Below are positions 10,595-22,640 of a stretch of 64,000 nucleotides of DNA, piece after piece. The notes under the pieces were generated by a model. That model was not told the origin of the DNA. It saw only the letters and a list, made by a program, of their open reading frames with translations, and did not search any database. This stretch comes from Epiperipatus broadwayi. Taxonomy: Eukaryota; Onychophora; Udeonychophora; Euonychophora; Peripatidae. Location: the NCBI GenBank assembly GCA_028023455.1, contig JAQFVV010013070.1, positions 145,001-209,000 of the forward strand, written 5' to 3'. The number at the start of each line of letters is the position of its first letter. The first letter of the stretch is position 1. The position numbers and the translations under genes are program-made.

Positions 10595-12213
10595 TTAAAT
10601 TTGAACAGTTATTGAAAATAGTATGACTGATGGTGCACTAGAAACAATAAATGAACATTTTAATAACACAATCCCAAGGGAACTATATACATAATTCAAA
10701 AGAATTTCCCCTGCATTTAATATTAATATCCACCACAGATGCAAATATATCACTGTATCATTTCCCACACTCATTATTATATCAAGCAATACCAGAAAGA
10801 GAACTGTGGAAGATAATCATAAAAATCGTGGATCACCCAAATCCCACATACTTTGCTATCAAGTTTTTTGATATTAGACTAAAACATGATTTCAGAAACA
10901 AATCAAAACATTTGGCAATTCTGAAATTGTAATAGTTGATCAAGATAATCAAAATCACATTACAGGAATAATAAAATAATACATACTTTGGATACACAAG
11001 ACAAGATTTTCAAAAAAATAATGGACCCATTTGGTAAAGTAATAGCATTTCAACTAATATACATCAAAGATACACCAATACCAATATATAGCAATAGTTA
11101 TGAATTTAAGTTAAAATTACACAAAGACATACATTCAGAATGACATCAACAGAGATTGCAGATCAGGAGGCTATGCTGTGCCTAAATATAAGAATTTTAA
11201 AACCACAATATTATGCATATGGGAAGCATGATCACCTAGCCACCCAGTGGATAGATAGCCAACTTGTACAGACTCTGGCAGCAAATAATCAACACATCCA
11301 ATGCCAACATGAAGATAACAACAATCCATAGACTACCACTAGCAATCAAGCAATCAAAAACAAAAAAACAATCATAGTACAAATGAAACTTCTGAAAACA
11401 GCCATGCAGAAGAAAATACAAATATACTTGATGCTACAATAAATGATTCAAATAAAGTAAATGAAATCATTGATATCAAATGGATCAAAATCAAATGCAA
11501 ATCTTACTTGAAGTATTACAAACACCAGGCATATCAGATAATAATATTACAGACACAAATCCAGACATATCTACTGACACATATAGCTGTACAAAAACAA
11601 GCACACCACATGTAATTATAAACAAAATGTCTACAGGCATTCTGGATCACTATCTCCATACCTCCTTTCCATAGAAGCAACATCAATAGAAGTCAAAAAG
11701 CCTGTTCATCCAGAAAAAATAAATCTAAAAGGCCAAAACAGACTGAAACTGTACTCTAATAGAAATAATTGAACATTTGGCAGAGGGCATCATAAACATA
11801 GAGCTTGATGGTAATAAATCCATTGATAAACACTCACTAAGCTTTACAAAATACACAAAACTTCATGCAGACTTCAACACTTTTTGAAACTAACTCACCA
11901 CCAATCTAACTAATGAAGTTAAAAATAATAGTATTTAATATCAGAGGTCTTAACTCAATCATAAAAATACATCAGCTACAACAATGGATAAATATCACAA
12001 ACATCATATATTGGACTTCTAGAAACTAAAATCTATAGTGGCTCCCAAATTCACCCCTCAGTATATTTAAGTAGAGAAGGTTACTGTATATGCTCTAGAG
12101 ACACATCATCTTCCTCAGAAGGTACTGGATTGCTTATAACATCAGTTTGTCCATTTGAGTCATTCAAATTCATACATATTGTAATGCAAATGAAAATTAT
12201 TTATGTATTCTAG
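10595..12213 (+). mobile_element. Decayed LINE: ORF1 remains and 5' end of ORF2
   Basis: The plus strand has continuous coding texture broken by stops. 10651-10932 resembles the N-terminal and middle part of a LINE ORF1. Around 11200-11260, PQYYAYGKHDHLATQW lies where a CCHC zinc knuckle (CxxCGxxxHxxxxC) would be, with all three Cys replaced. 11480-11674 is a further open fragment. ORF2 begins at the ATG at 11913. The copy stops after about 300 bp of ORF2, so it is 3'-truncated or interrupted. Confidence 0.7.
11913..12213 (+). pseudogene. LINE ORF2 fragment, APE-type endonuclease N-terminus
   Basis: From 11913 the frame reads KIIVFNIRGLN, the start of an exonuclease-endonuclease-phosphatase fold in which the Asn is catalytic. 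A frameshift near 12000 is needed to reach IGLLETK (the Glu motif), then GTGLLITS around 12125. The frame stops at 12211. This domain nicks target DNA in L1/CR1/Jockey-type LINEs. The reverse transcriptase is missing. The clade cannot be fixed from so little. Confidence 0.75.
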
Positions 12214-14419
12214 AGAGTTATTAATGATTAAATTCAGTGGGGGTACAATAAATTTTAAAGATGAATGATACTACAAAAATATACAATCAAATAAAACCAA
12301 AATCTAATTATAATGCAAATAATTATTATAACATGATAAATAATTTAAAATAAATGATATAGAGTACACTTTTACTCTTTCTAAATAGTTGTTAGAGTCA
12401 GTATCTCATCAGATCATATTCTCTGAATGAAACATTTTTTTAATTTAAGGAATGTTTCACTAATAATAGATCTACTTATCTCTTATTTGAACATAAATAT
12501 TATTCTTGTCATTATTTCTAAGTAACAAAACCTGTCTCAATTTAATTAAAGTAATCTACTTTAAATGTACTTTTCTTATGGTACAAATAATAAATAAATA
12601 CTTATTTCACAATGACAAGGTTTAATATTATGCTATACACAAACATAATGTGATACTTCACTAAAAGACTAACAAGAGTAAACGATCTCAGGGGTGTTAC
12701 TGGAACTCTTGTGAAAGATGCTAATATATGACATTGTCTAATAAGTGACTGAATGGATAAATAAATGAGTGAGTGATATCCTGTCTCACTGTGGGAGGCA
12801 AGCATGACACCAGTAGTGACTTATTCCTACTATAAGATAACTATATGTTTTTAAAATCACAGAAATGATATTTATTCAAATATTTAATTATATAATCAAA
12901 ATATTCAAAATTTAAACTAATTATGGCCTATTACCCAGTACATCACTGAATATTGAAGAAATACAAGGGTGCTTTTTATATCCTTCCACCTTCTCACAGA
13001 CAACATTCATATAAAATTAAATGCAAATGGACCTTAACTAAATATAATAAGATAGTGTGCAGTCTGAAATATCATTAACAATCTTCAAAATATCAAGCAG
13101 TCTTCATTTTGTCTTACATACTCGTCTATCTTAGAAGATGACATAGTTATAAATAATTCTTAAAATAAAATATCATAGTGAGTAACTGTAAATACATGAT
13201 TGTCTGTTAATGTGATTTAATCCGGGAATCACAATTATATGCATGAAGGTTTTTCTATAAATATGAAAATATTCTGTATAGATTTAATTTAATGTAAATA
13301 AAAAATGTTCTTGTGAATCCAAGGCAATAGCATATAAAAAAGTAAACAAAAACTAAATTTATTTTAAATAAATAATAAATAGGTTTCTTAATAATTATGA
13401 CAAAATAAAACAAAAAAATATTTACATAAGTTAGGAAATATTGCCAAGATAGTGCTGTTACAATTAGGACTTTTGACTAACAGTTTGTGAACAACTCCTT
13501 TGTTCTTACAAATAAACTACCAAAGTTTTTTTTTTTGGGAAAATAATTGAATTTACATAAATCATCCTATTTAATAATGTATTAAAAGTAGAGAGTGAAC
13601 ACTGGCCAATTTTTATACAACTCCATTCAAATAAATATTCCCTAAATACTTTTGAATATCCTAAATATATATGCTTCATATTGAATTAGTATTAGCTCAA
13701 TAAAATACAATTTCACTTTATTTATTTTACAATAACATTATAAATTTAGTAATCAGGATTAATAAAATAATACACAAATACTTGATATAATAATTCAAAC
13801 ACATTTAAGCAATGGCTGGAATATCCAGAATAAATCCCAAATTATAAATAATTGTACTCCTGTTGCTTAGAATTATAAACTAATAAATGACTGAATAAGT
13901 AACATGTATGGGCGACTCAACAGAAATCATTTGCACACTTAAACATAAGAAGTTACTGTCGACATAATATAAATTACCCTAAAATTTAAAAGTCTTACAT
14001 ATCCATTGGTGAAAACTCTGGATGGATACATTGATTACATAGCATGCGTGGATTGCACTTACTGGCCATAAGCTTACAATCTACATATTTAAAAGTATTA
14101 ATTGTTGGTTGTTGATTATCATAACAGCATCATTGTTATACCTATAAGCACTAAAATAACTAAGTGCAACTTGAAAAAACTAAGTCCTTCAAACTAACTT
14201 ATCTTGTCATTACATACCAAAAACACAAACAATCTCACCTATCATGTTGTAAAATTAGCTTTAAGCATATCATGAGTGAAAGGCTAACAATATGCTCTGG
14301 AGAGCTTAACAACATAGCAAAACTGTGGTTGCTTCCAAAATACCTATTTCTGAGGAAGAAAACAGAATGCCTGGACTTTATCACAGTGCATCAGGAAGAA
14401 TATGGAAATACATAGCACA

Positions 14420-14421
<2 letters not shown>
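12214..14421. other. No gene seen
   Basis: AT-rich, with only short frames. 12600-12830 is slightly richer in complexity, with CACTCACTCATTTATTTATC-like simple sequence on the minus strand, but shows no recognisable element. Confidence 0.55.

Positions 14422-14515
<94 letters not shown>
14422..14515. repeat. (TA)n microsatellite
   Basis: About 47 uninterrupted TA repeats. Reading frames through it that encode Tyr-Ile runs are artefacts. Confidence 0.98.
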
Positions 14516-14516
<1 letters not shown>

Positions 14517-14989
14517 CATCTCCAGGGATCTAGGTATCTTATAAATATGTGATAATAATCATTATAAATAAGAACTATCATCTCATGGAACAGCATAATA
14601 AGGATGAGGGATTTATCCTCTCCATCAAGCACAATAATAAATACAACAGGGCCTTATTTTGTAAGGCCATGCAATACTATACCAACAATAACAAGATACA
14701 AACATCACTATATTTAACTAAAGACATATTCAAGAAATTTTTATCACAATAAACAATAATCAATGTTTGAACCAAAAATGCAATTTTAAGTCAAATGACT
14801 ATGAAAAATTAATTCAGAAAATTAATAGCATATGAAAATCTTAGGTGAAAGTAACAATGCACATATGAATGGAATGTTAAATATTAAAATTATTGTAACT
14901 AGTGGACATTAGCAATAATATAATAAAATATGAGAATAGTAATTCTCAGAGCATAAAAGTATGAAATGGTTATAATTACTATAGCACTT
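14516..14989. other. No gene seen
   Basis: AT-rich. The short frame at 14549-14752 has no recognisable domain. Confidence 0.55.
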
Positions 14990-16270
14990 ATATCCAAGTT
15001 ATATCCACTTTAATTTTATATTTCCATTTCAATTTTTTACTGCTTTAACTACTTGTTACAACTTTAATATTTATTCTGTCTTTATTTAATTAATCCTTTT
15101 GATTAATTCTTTATAAAATAACAGCATAGTCATTTAAAGTTGATTATGTTTGATCTACTATTTTTTAAAATTTGTAATAATTGATTACTGATTTTTGTTC
15201 TGTTCTTATACTTTATATTTGGGTTTATATATTATCTTGATAATTTTACCTTATTTTTTCACATGTTGATTTTATATTATTTTCTTTTGTACATTTTCAT
15301 TTCATCCTTTCTCTAATTTTTATAATATCCATTTCTATATAATCTATACATTCTCAAGTTATTTGAGGGGTTTTATTTAAACTTTTCATAATTTATTTAT
15401 TTTTGTGAAATATTTTTTTCCATTATTTTTAGTTTATCTTTATTTAATCTTTTAGTCTCTTGATTTATTCTTTTTTATATTTAACTTTTTAATTTAATGT
15501 ATAATATTCTATGCCTTTCTGTCTTGCTAATTTTCAAGAAACTTTTATTTTATTTCTTTAAAAAGGTTACCTTTTATTTTTTTTTTTACTCATCTCTTTA
15601 TTTTTTTTTATCTTACTACTTTTGAAATCATGTACTTAATGCCATTGAAGACACTGCCATTAAAAATACAAGACTAGTTTTGCTTTTGTTCAGTGCTTAT
15701 ATTTTTTAATTTATTTCTTTTATATTTTGAACCATTTTTTAATTATTACCTAATTTTGTTCACAACTCTGATTTATTTCATTTATATTTTGAGCCATTCG
15801 TTCACTATTGGACTTACCTTGCTCTTAATCACATTTTAATGTCTAGAATAACTTTATTGATTTCTTTTCTTCACTTATCTAAAGTTTTTAAATTTATCTT
15901 CTGCTTGACTTCCTGAATCTTTTTATATTTATTTTATGAATATTTGGAAGTTATATATTTCTATTTTAACTTTCACTTTTTTACTCTTGCTATTGATTCT
16001 TAGTTCTCCACATTTTTTTTATAATTGCTGTTTATTTTTTATTTTCATCACTATTGATCTACTTATCATTTAGATCTGATAATAGTTTATTTAGTTTTTG
16101 TTTCAATAACTGTACATACATACATTTCTTCCATATACTGAATCACTGTTATTATCTGTAGATAATTCTTGACCATCCTATTCTTTCTAAATATACTCTT
16201 CAAAATGTCTGTTTGAATTTATTTGTATATTCCTTCTAGTCTTATTTATTTTCTTAATTATTTTCCCAAT
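14990..16270 (-). pseudogene. T-rich block, possibly a decayed Lys/Glu-rich coiled-coil frame
   Basis: The plus strand is strikingly T-rich and A-poor for about 1.3 kb, unlike its neighbours. The complement is therefore purine-rich, like the E1 gag-like frame at 4115-4648. Minus-strand translation gives stop-ridden Lys/Glu/Asn-rich stretches, for example KIQEVKQKINLKTLDK from around 15915 downward. It may be an old copy of a coiled-coil ORF on the minus strand, or simply a strand-asymmetric low-complexity tract. No domain is identified. Confidence 0.3.
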
Positions 16271-17331
16271 CCGCTATGTGCACAGACCTGTGAATTCATA
16301 TTGTATATGTTAATTAATACAAGTTTTTTTTAATTTATCAGCAGATATTAAAAACAAGTGATTCATTCCATGAGAACACTCACTAAAATTTTAAAAACAA
16401 TTTGAGTTAAATGAACTTAAGTAATTTATCTGCTGCCATGTTAATCATTATTTTGTGTAATAAATTATGATATAATTAAATGATAGCTATAACTGCTGAT
16501 TGTATTTACATGTTGGGTCCTTAATTTATGTAACATAATGGAAGAAGTGATAGTGATTGAATAAAATAAATACTCCATAATATAACTTTAACAACACTTG
16601 AAGCAACAATTGTGTTATTGGTTTATATAAAACTGTGGCATTGATAAGTAATGCTGATGATAATTAAATCTTTATGCTAAAACATCACTTTATATAACAT
16701 ATGGCAGAGATACACAAATTATAAGTATATATTTATTTATATTCACATGCTAAGGCATTATTTTAGATATGGCTAAAAACAATTGTATCATAACAATGAG
16801 CTTCTTTATAGATTAATTAATAACTTTAATATTTGCATATGCACTCATGATCTAGTGTTCTGAATAGTGTAGTTTCACATAAGATTTATTTTTTAACCTT
16901 CACCCTTTTTCATTCACAGCAATACATAGTGGCCAGAATATGCTATCTCTTTATGTAAGATATATGGAAAGACATAATTCCTGAATATTAGCTAATATTA
17001 ATAAATAATTGTCATTACAAATAAACAATTAACAAAATTATCCTATACATATGATCATCATTATAAAATAAAACAATATACATCAAGTTAAATATTAACT
17101 CCTCTAAAATCAGGAACAAAAACAAACGTACTATTTTATGCACCTTGATTATATACATCAAATTAAATTGTCTTTATTAGATTGTAATAATTATCATTTT
17201 ACAATAAAATTGAATAGATGAAAACAAACAAAAAATTTAAAAAATTATATGCTGAAGAAATAATACGACGTTTTACATTCAAAATTACTTATATATATTA
17301 TGATTCGATATCTGTATTTTTAAAGCAATAT
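16271..17331. other. No gene seen
   Basis: AT-rich sequence without a recognised ORF, repeat or RNA gene. Confidence 0.55.
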
Positions 17332-17964
17332 ATGTAATTATATAACTTAATATTTGTAAACACAATAACTAAATAATTAAAAAAATTTATCCACACAGGA
17401 GCGCTTTCGATTATCCCAGTAATCTGTGTCAACTAAAGCTTTGAAATGCTAACTTTACCACAATTCCGTGATCTTAACAATTGCTGCTTGCCTGTTAATT
17501 AAGTCGTGTTTATATTTGTATATTAGCATAGCCTCTTTTATTTTTTTTATTGTTATTTTTTTCAATTTTCAGTATTTTTACACTGTTAAAATTGAGGTCA
17601 AAACCATAATAACATGATTTATTATGGTCATAAAAAACAGATGCTGAAATATTATTATCTACTATGCAATTTTGTGTCGATTTCTGAACACGTTTTAATA
17701 ATAGCAAGTGTTCTTTAGTTCTTTTTTTCAAGGTCCATCTAGATTCCTCTATATATTTGCTGCCACACCTATGCTAATATACAGATATAAACACAACTTA
17801 ATTAACAGGCAAACATCAAACGTTAAGATCACAGAATTGTGGAAAAGTTAGCATTTCAAAGCTTTAGTTGACACAGATTACTGGGAAAATCGAAAGCACT
17901 CCTAAGTGGATAATTTTTTTTAATTATTTAGTTACTGTATTTATAAATATTCAGTTATATAATT

Positions 17965-17966
<2 letters not shown>
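17332..17966. repeat. Inverted repeat of ~180-bp arms flanking a PLE endonuclease piece
   Basis: Arms 17332-17512 and 17786-17966 are reverse complements with a few mismatches. They share AATAATTAAAAAAA, GCTTTCGATT, CCCAGTAATCTGTGTCAACT and TTAATTAACAGGCA (or complements). The 273-bp spacer is the family C endonuclease fragment. The same repeat family occurs at 44569-44782, where the two arms are almost adjacent. They are probably the terminal repeats (pseudo-LTRs) of this PLE family in inverted orientation. Confidence 0.8.
17510..17790 (-). pseudogene. PLE family C GIY-YIG endonuclease fragment
   Basis: Reading from 17790 downward, CGSKYIEES (the CG...YIG...T strand-loop motif, with the Gly after YI replaced by Glu) is followed by WTLKKRTKEHL, matching the conserved Arg and Glu-His of the GIY-YIG fold. 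Then comes a Cys-containing stretch and the tail FDLNFNSVKILKIEKNNNKK. The frame is open to 17510. PLE endonucleases nick DNA to prime reverse transcription; here only the endonuclease remains, with no polymerase. The open frame and the Gly loss suggest a dead fragment. Confidence 0.75.
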
Positions 17967-17996
<30 letters not shown>

Positions 17997-19349
17997 TCTT
18001 TTGATTTTTTAAAAAAATCTAATAATAAAACACTCACTTTAAAATTTAGATGTTATATATCTTTATAACTAGCTATTGCTAATGGTATTAAATCAGAATA
18101 CTCTTTACCGATAGCACATGTCGGAGAGATTGGTTTTCCTCTCTCATGATTTACATATATAAATATTTATGTAAATCTTATGGACAGAAAATAATCTTCA
18201 CATATGCACTATTGGTTTGATATATTAAATTTACACACACTCACTCATCAATATCCAATAGCGCATGCATGAAAAAATATTTTATTCCATAAGATTTACA
18301 CACACACATATATATATATATTTCTTAATTATACTGCTTAATATAGTTTGATTCTTGGTTGACTATCTATGTCTTTTCTTATTTCAAATCTAGAGTTTTG
18401 CAATATGCTTACTTAAACGTTCTCTTTTTGTCTGTCATTATAGATCAATTTCACAATTAAATGTTTTAGGCATACAAGCAATCAAAAAGTATTCACATTA
18501 ATTTATATCACATAGGTGGTTGATAGAAACATACAACAGACAGAAAACTTAGTATGACATTCTGCGACTTTCTCAGATATCTTAATTTCTCATGATTTTT
18601 AAGGTAGAAAGTGTAAAATAACTTACACACTTTAAATGTTTCTGCTTTTTTATAGGGTCGAACATTTCTTTTGCTATTTCTAATGAAATCTCTTTGAATG
18701 ATAAAAATATCATTACAAGATTATTGAATGAAATATATTAACTCTTACATATGAAAAATGTATGAAAACATCTCTATTCTTGATATAAAGAAATTAATTC
18801 GTTATCTCTGTTTGTTTTAAAACAGTTTAAGTGTTTCTGTTAAATTTATTATTCGTATAATGATCTTGTTATTTTAATGTATTATACTCTTTTGTAACAA
18901 AATAAATTTATTTACTTTAAATAATTGACATTTTATGATAATTTTAATAATTTTAAGTTAATAATTTCCTGCAATTTAGTACAACTGAAGTGATCTTGAA
19001 TTATGAATCGTTTTATCAACTTAATATACAAAGTAATATTTTAATTCTTATACAAATGATTTAATGATTCTTTAATTTTAACACATTCTTTTGATTGCTA
19101 TTAAATATGTACTTTGATTTTTTTATATTTTAAATCTTTCTTCCATAAATGAAAAATAATTTATCTATTAACTTAATAACTTTATTGGAAGATGATAAAA
19201 AGTTGCTTTTCTTCGTTAGTAATTTAAATTGTATATCCATTTATGCAATCATTTTAACCCTTTGCAGTCTTATTTTCAGTTTTCACATTTAGATTCAAAA
19301 TAAATGTTTGCTTTAATAATTGGAATGCTTAAATGTAACAAACATTATT
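17967..19349. other. No gene seen
   Basis: AT-rich. (CA)n(TA)n tracts lie at about 17966-17996 and 18298-18321. A small inverted pair, GTAAATCTTATGG near 18172 and CCATAAGATTTAC near 18286, spans about 120 bp. Confidence 0.5.
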
Positions 19350-21640
19350 TATATATATATGAATTCATAGTATTATTTTCGGGAATCCATATAATAAAAA
19401 TATAATAGCTAAATAGCTGACATTTCAGCAAAATAATATGTACTTTCATCAGAACTGCTTCTTTCTCAAATCATAAGAATGTGTGTGGTGATATTTATTT
19501 TTTCTTAGTTATTTTCTCCTCATTCTCAAATTCTCTTGCTTGAGAAGTTTTAAAAATATTTTATCCTTTAATAGCTTTTTTCAAATATTGTTACTTTTCT
19601 TTAATTCACACTTTTCATTTAGGCTCTTATGCCTTTTAAAAGTGCCTATAACTTCCCTTTCCAGTCTCTGGTCATATTATTCAATTATTGTCAAAAATGT
19701 GTTTATTAAAATTAATGTTTTGATAAGTTAATTTAATATGTGAATAAATGGCTGATGAATTAGATATTTTCTAGCTGCCAAAATGTGTTATTCCTTTCTT
19801 GTGTTTATTCTATCATTGATCTGTCCAAGGTATGAATGTAAACAAAGTCCACATGAAATTTTATATACACAATGACCCTCCAAATAAATTTTATCTGAAG
19901 GGTATAGTATATTTCATTATTCTTTAAATGCATTATAAACTGTGTTGATATTTTTTTTAAAACATTACCAATTTGTTCAATTACTGCCTTTGTATATGGC
20001 AGAACAGTATTGCATTTTGAAGCATCAAAATCGTTTTTCTGATTTTGTTTTGCTTTCTATATATACTATGGGATTAAGAACAATCCTTCCTTTCAATTAA
20101 ACCATCTAATAATTGAAGTTGGTTATTAATTTCTATTTTCATAGTAAATTTGATGTTGTTGTGAAAAGGAATGAATAAAATTAAAAACTCATCAAGATCA
20201 CTCTTAACATAAGGCTAGATAACAAAGGTATCATCAACATATTTTAACCATACAAATGTTTTTTAACTGCTGATATCAATGTTTTCTTTTCCAAATTCTT
20301 CATAAAAATAGAAGCCAATGCTGGTGAAATTGGCGAACACATACTTAAACCTGATGTTTGTTTATACATCTGACAATCAAAAACAATAAAAATATTTAAT
20401 AAGAAATGTTCATTCAACCCATAACAAAATCAGGCGATTTAATATTTTTCAAAACTATAACTTCCTTCCCAGGTACACTAGTAAAACTGAAACAATATTA
20501 AAACTTACCAAAATGTCATTTTTAATTTACTATCACAAATAAGCTAAAAAAAATGATTTGCATCCTGATAACATTTCTGTTAAATGTGGTCACACAAAAA
20601 AAAAAAGAAATAAGCTAGTGTCTGTGTTGGTGTACCAACTGCACTTACAATCGGTTTCAATGAAATCTCTGGTTTGTGAATTTTTGCCACCCTATAACTT
20701 TGGATAAAAAGATGTTTTTCTTGCTGTAAAGAAGACCTTAGTTTTCAAATCTAAATCAAAAGCATAAAATAATATTTTTGTTTCCTTGCCATGATATGTC
20801 ATGGGATCTCTACATATTTTTATAAAACTTATCAGGCAATAAGTTATGTATTTTTGTAATAATCTCTAGTATTCACTATTACTGTAGTATTATCATTATC
20901 TGCTGGAAGAATAGTAATCAATTTATCATTTTTAAATTTAAACAAAGTGTTTCTTTCATCAACAGGCTAATCACTTTTAGGTGATGTTGCTTTATTTGGA
21001 ATATTTTCTATTCTATCTCTCATTATATCTACCTCCATAAAGGGTATATTTGATGAAGTATTTTCTACAAAACAAATAATATCCTCAAATAATAATTTTG
21101 ATGGTAAAAGAGGAAAATTAAAAACTTTATCAAGAACTTTCTGTTTACTGTCCAATAATTTCCGATCTGATAAATTTTTGACAGCTTGTACATTTATTTT
21201 TCCAGACAAAACAATGTTTGCTTTTCCTGATTCTTTTTTAACAATTTGTTGAAGTTAATTTTGTCACCTTCGACATTTAAATTGTTTTTTTGTTTGTTTA
21301 GTGAGTCTAAAATCTGTGATTTTATCACTAATTAATCACAGTATTGGATAAATAGTATTACTGAATGAAAAGATGAGTTGTAACATCATATTATAACATT
21401 TTCCTTGTATTTTTAGTAAAAGCAGTAAATTATCAAGACTTGCCTTATTTAAAATTGTATCAATTTTTTTATCATCATATGAAAGGATACTTTACAACAG
21501 TTACCAAACAATCCATTTCTTTTTCAATTAATTAAAAATTGAGGACCACAAACATATTTCTATTTCTTCTCACACATTCTTTCAAAATATTTCCATTCTA
21601 TAAACATTTTCCCCTGTAAACAGTAATTATGTTAATTCTA
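19350..21640 (-). mobile_element. PLE family B copy B1, nearly full length
   Basis: In minus orientation this copy has a 5' region (21640-21280), N-terminal domain, reverse transcriptase, GIY-YIG endonuclease and a 3' region ending near 19350. The 3' region shares a TCAGCTATTTAGCTATTATA-like stretch with B2 and B3. Upstream on the same strand it directly abuts the 3' end of partial copy B2, the tandem partial-copy arrangement (pseudo-LTR) known for PLEs. Downstream ends were set by comparison with the 3' ends near 22830 and 25260. Confidence 0.8.
19690..21280 (-). pseudogene. PLE family B1 reverse transcriptase/GIY-YIG polyprotein, disrupted
   Basis: The N-terminal segment is open at 21209-20967 and carries NLSDRKLLDSKQKVLDK and FNFPLLPSKLLFEDI, typical PLE sequences before the polymerase. 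Around 20690-20630 is AKIHKPE followed by KPIVSAVGTPTQTLA, the PLE reverse transcriptase motif usually PKIHK...RPIVS. The catalytic box YVDDTF is at about 20227-20241. The endonuclease motif CGLCLHSYLGQINDR lies at about 19808-19855. Stops and frameshifts separate these pieces, so no intact protein remains. The enzyme would copy element RNA at an endonuclease-made nick. Confidence 0.8.
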
Positions 21641-22640
21641 ATATTCTCATGGATAAATGATGACTTCATAGCATTACTTCCAGGGACTTCTATGAAAGAA
21701 AAATATAATACCTAAATAGTTGATATTTCAGTACAATAACAAAAACTTTTCTCAAAGTTTCTTTTTTTTTCAAATCATATAATGAGTGTGGTGGGATTTA
21801 AAGTTGTTATTTTTTTACTTTGTTATTTTCTCCTCATTTTTAAATTCTGTTGGTTGAGAAGTTTCAAAAAATATTTTATTCTCCAATAGCTTTTTCCAAT
21901 TATTGTAAATTTTCTTTAATTCACATTTTTCATTTATGTTCTTAGGCCTTTTAATCACTTCCTTTAGCAGCTTCTGGCCATATTGTTCAATTTTTGCCAG
22001 AATATGTGTTTTATTAAAATTGATGTCATGATTGTTAATTTAATGTGTGAATAAATGGCTGATGAATTGGATTTTTCTCTAACTGCCAAAATATGTTTCT
22101 CCTTTCTTGAAACAGGCAAATACCCCATAGAGTAGTGCCACTCATTTCAAGCCAGACTAATCAATGGATGCCAGAAGGCATGTGAATAAAACCCCTATCT
22201 AGGGCCTACTCATTTAGTATTCCCAAACTTGTTTATAGCTTGAGGCTTTCATCAAAACCAAGGCTCCTCACTGATGAAAGCCACAAGCTAGAAACTAGCC
22301 TGGGGATATTGGATCAGTAGACATCTAGATAGGGATTTTATGCACCAACCTCCTGGCATCCATTAATTAGTCTAGCTTGCACTGAGTGACATTACTCTAT
22401 GGAGAGTTTTTGCCTGTTATAATAACATTTATGAGCAAGCATAAGAAATGGTGTTCATGTGAGTTTACTGTTTCTTCCTGTCTTATGATTATTCTATGAT
22501 TAGTCTGTCCAATGTATAAATATGAACAAACTACACATGGATCTGTATGTACACCATGACACTCCAATGGTATTTTATATTTGGTGTATGGAAATAACAT
22601 CATTATTTTTTTAAATGCAGTATAAATGAAGTGGATATTA
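21641..22640 (-). mobile_element. PLE family B copy B2, 3' part only
   Basis: It matches the endonuclease and 3' region of B1. The frame 22603-22397 contains TDPCVVCSYLYIGQTNHR, a well-kept GIY-YIG core, and is then broken by a 308-bp hairpin insertion. Its 3' end meets the 5' region of B1 at about 21640. Polymerase sequence is absent. Confidence 0.75.
22111..22418. mobile_element. Hairpin MITE-like insertion in B2
   Basis: Termini are AACAGGCAAA and TTTGCCTGTT. About 97 bp at each end are imperfect reverse complements (CATAGAGTA, AGACTAATYAATGGATGCCAG and CCCTATCTAG are shared). A nested inverted repeat lies in the middle (GCTTGAGGCTTTCATC against GATGAAAGCCACAAGC). Comparison with B1 shows it interrupts the endonuclease frame. 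No ORF. CTGATGA at 22271-22277 followed by GAAAC at 22291-22295 recalls a hammerhead core. Confidence 0.8.

Noticed and set aside
18160-18310. Small inverted pair as a MITE
   Set aside because: Arms of only 13 bases in AT-rich DNA, no target duplication; too weak to call.
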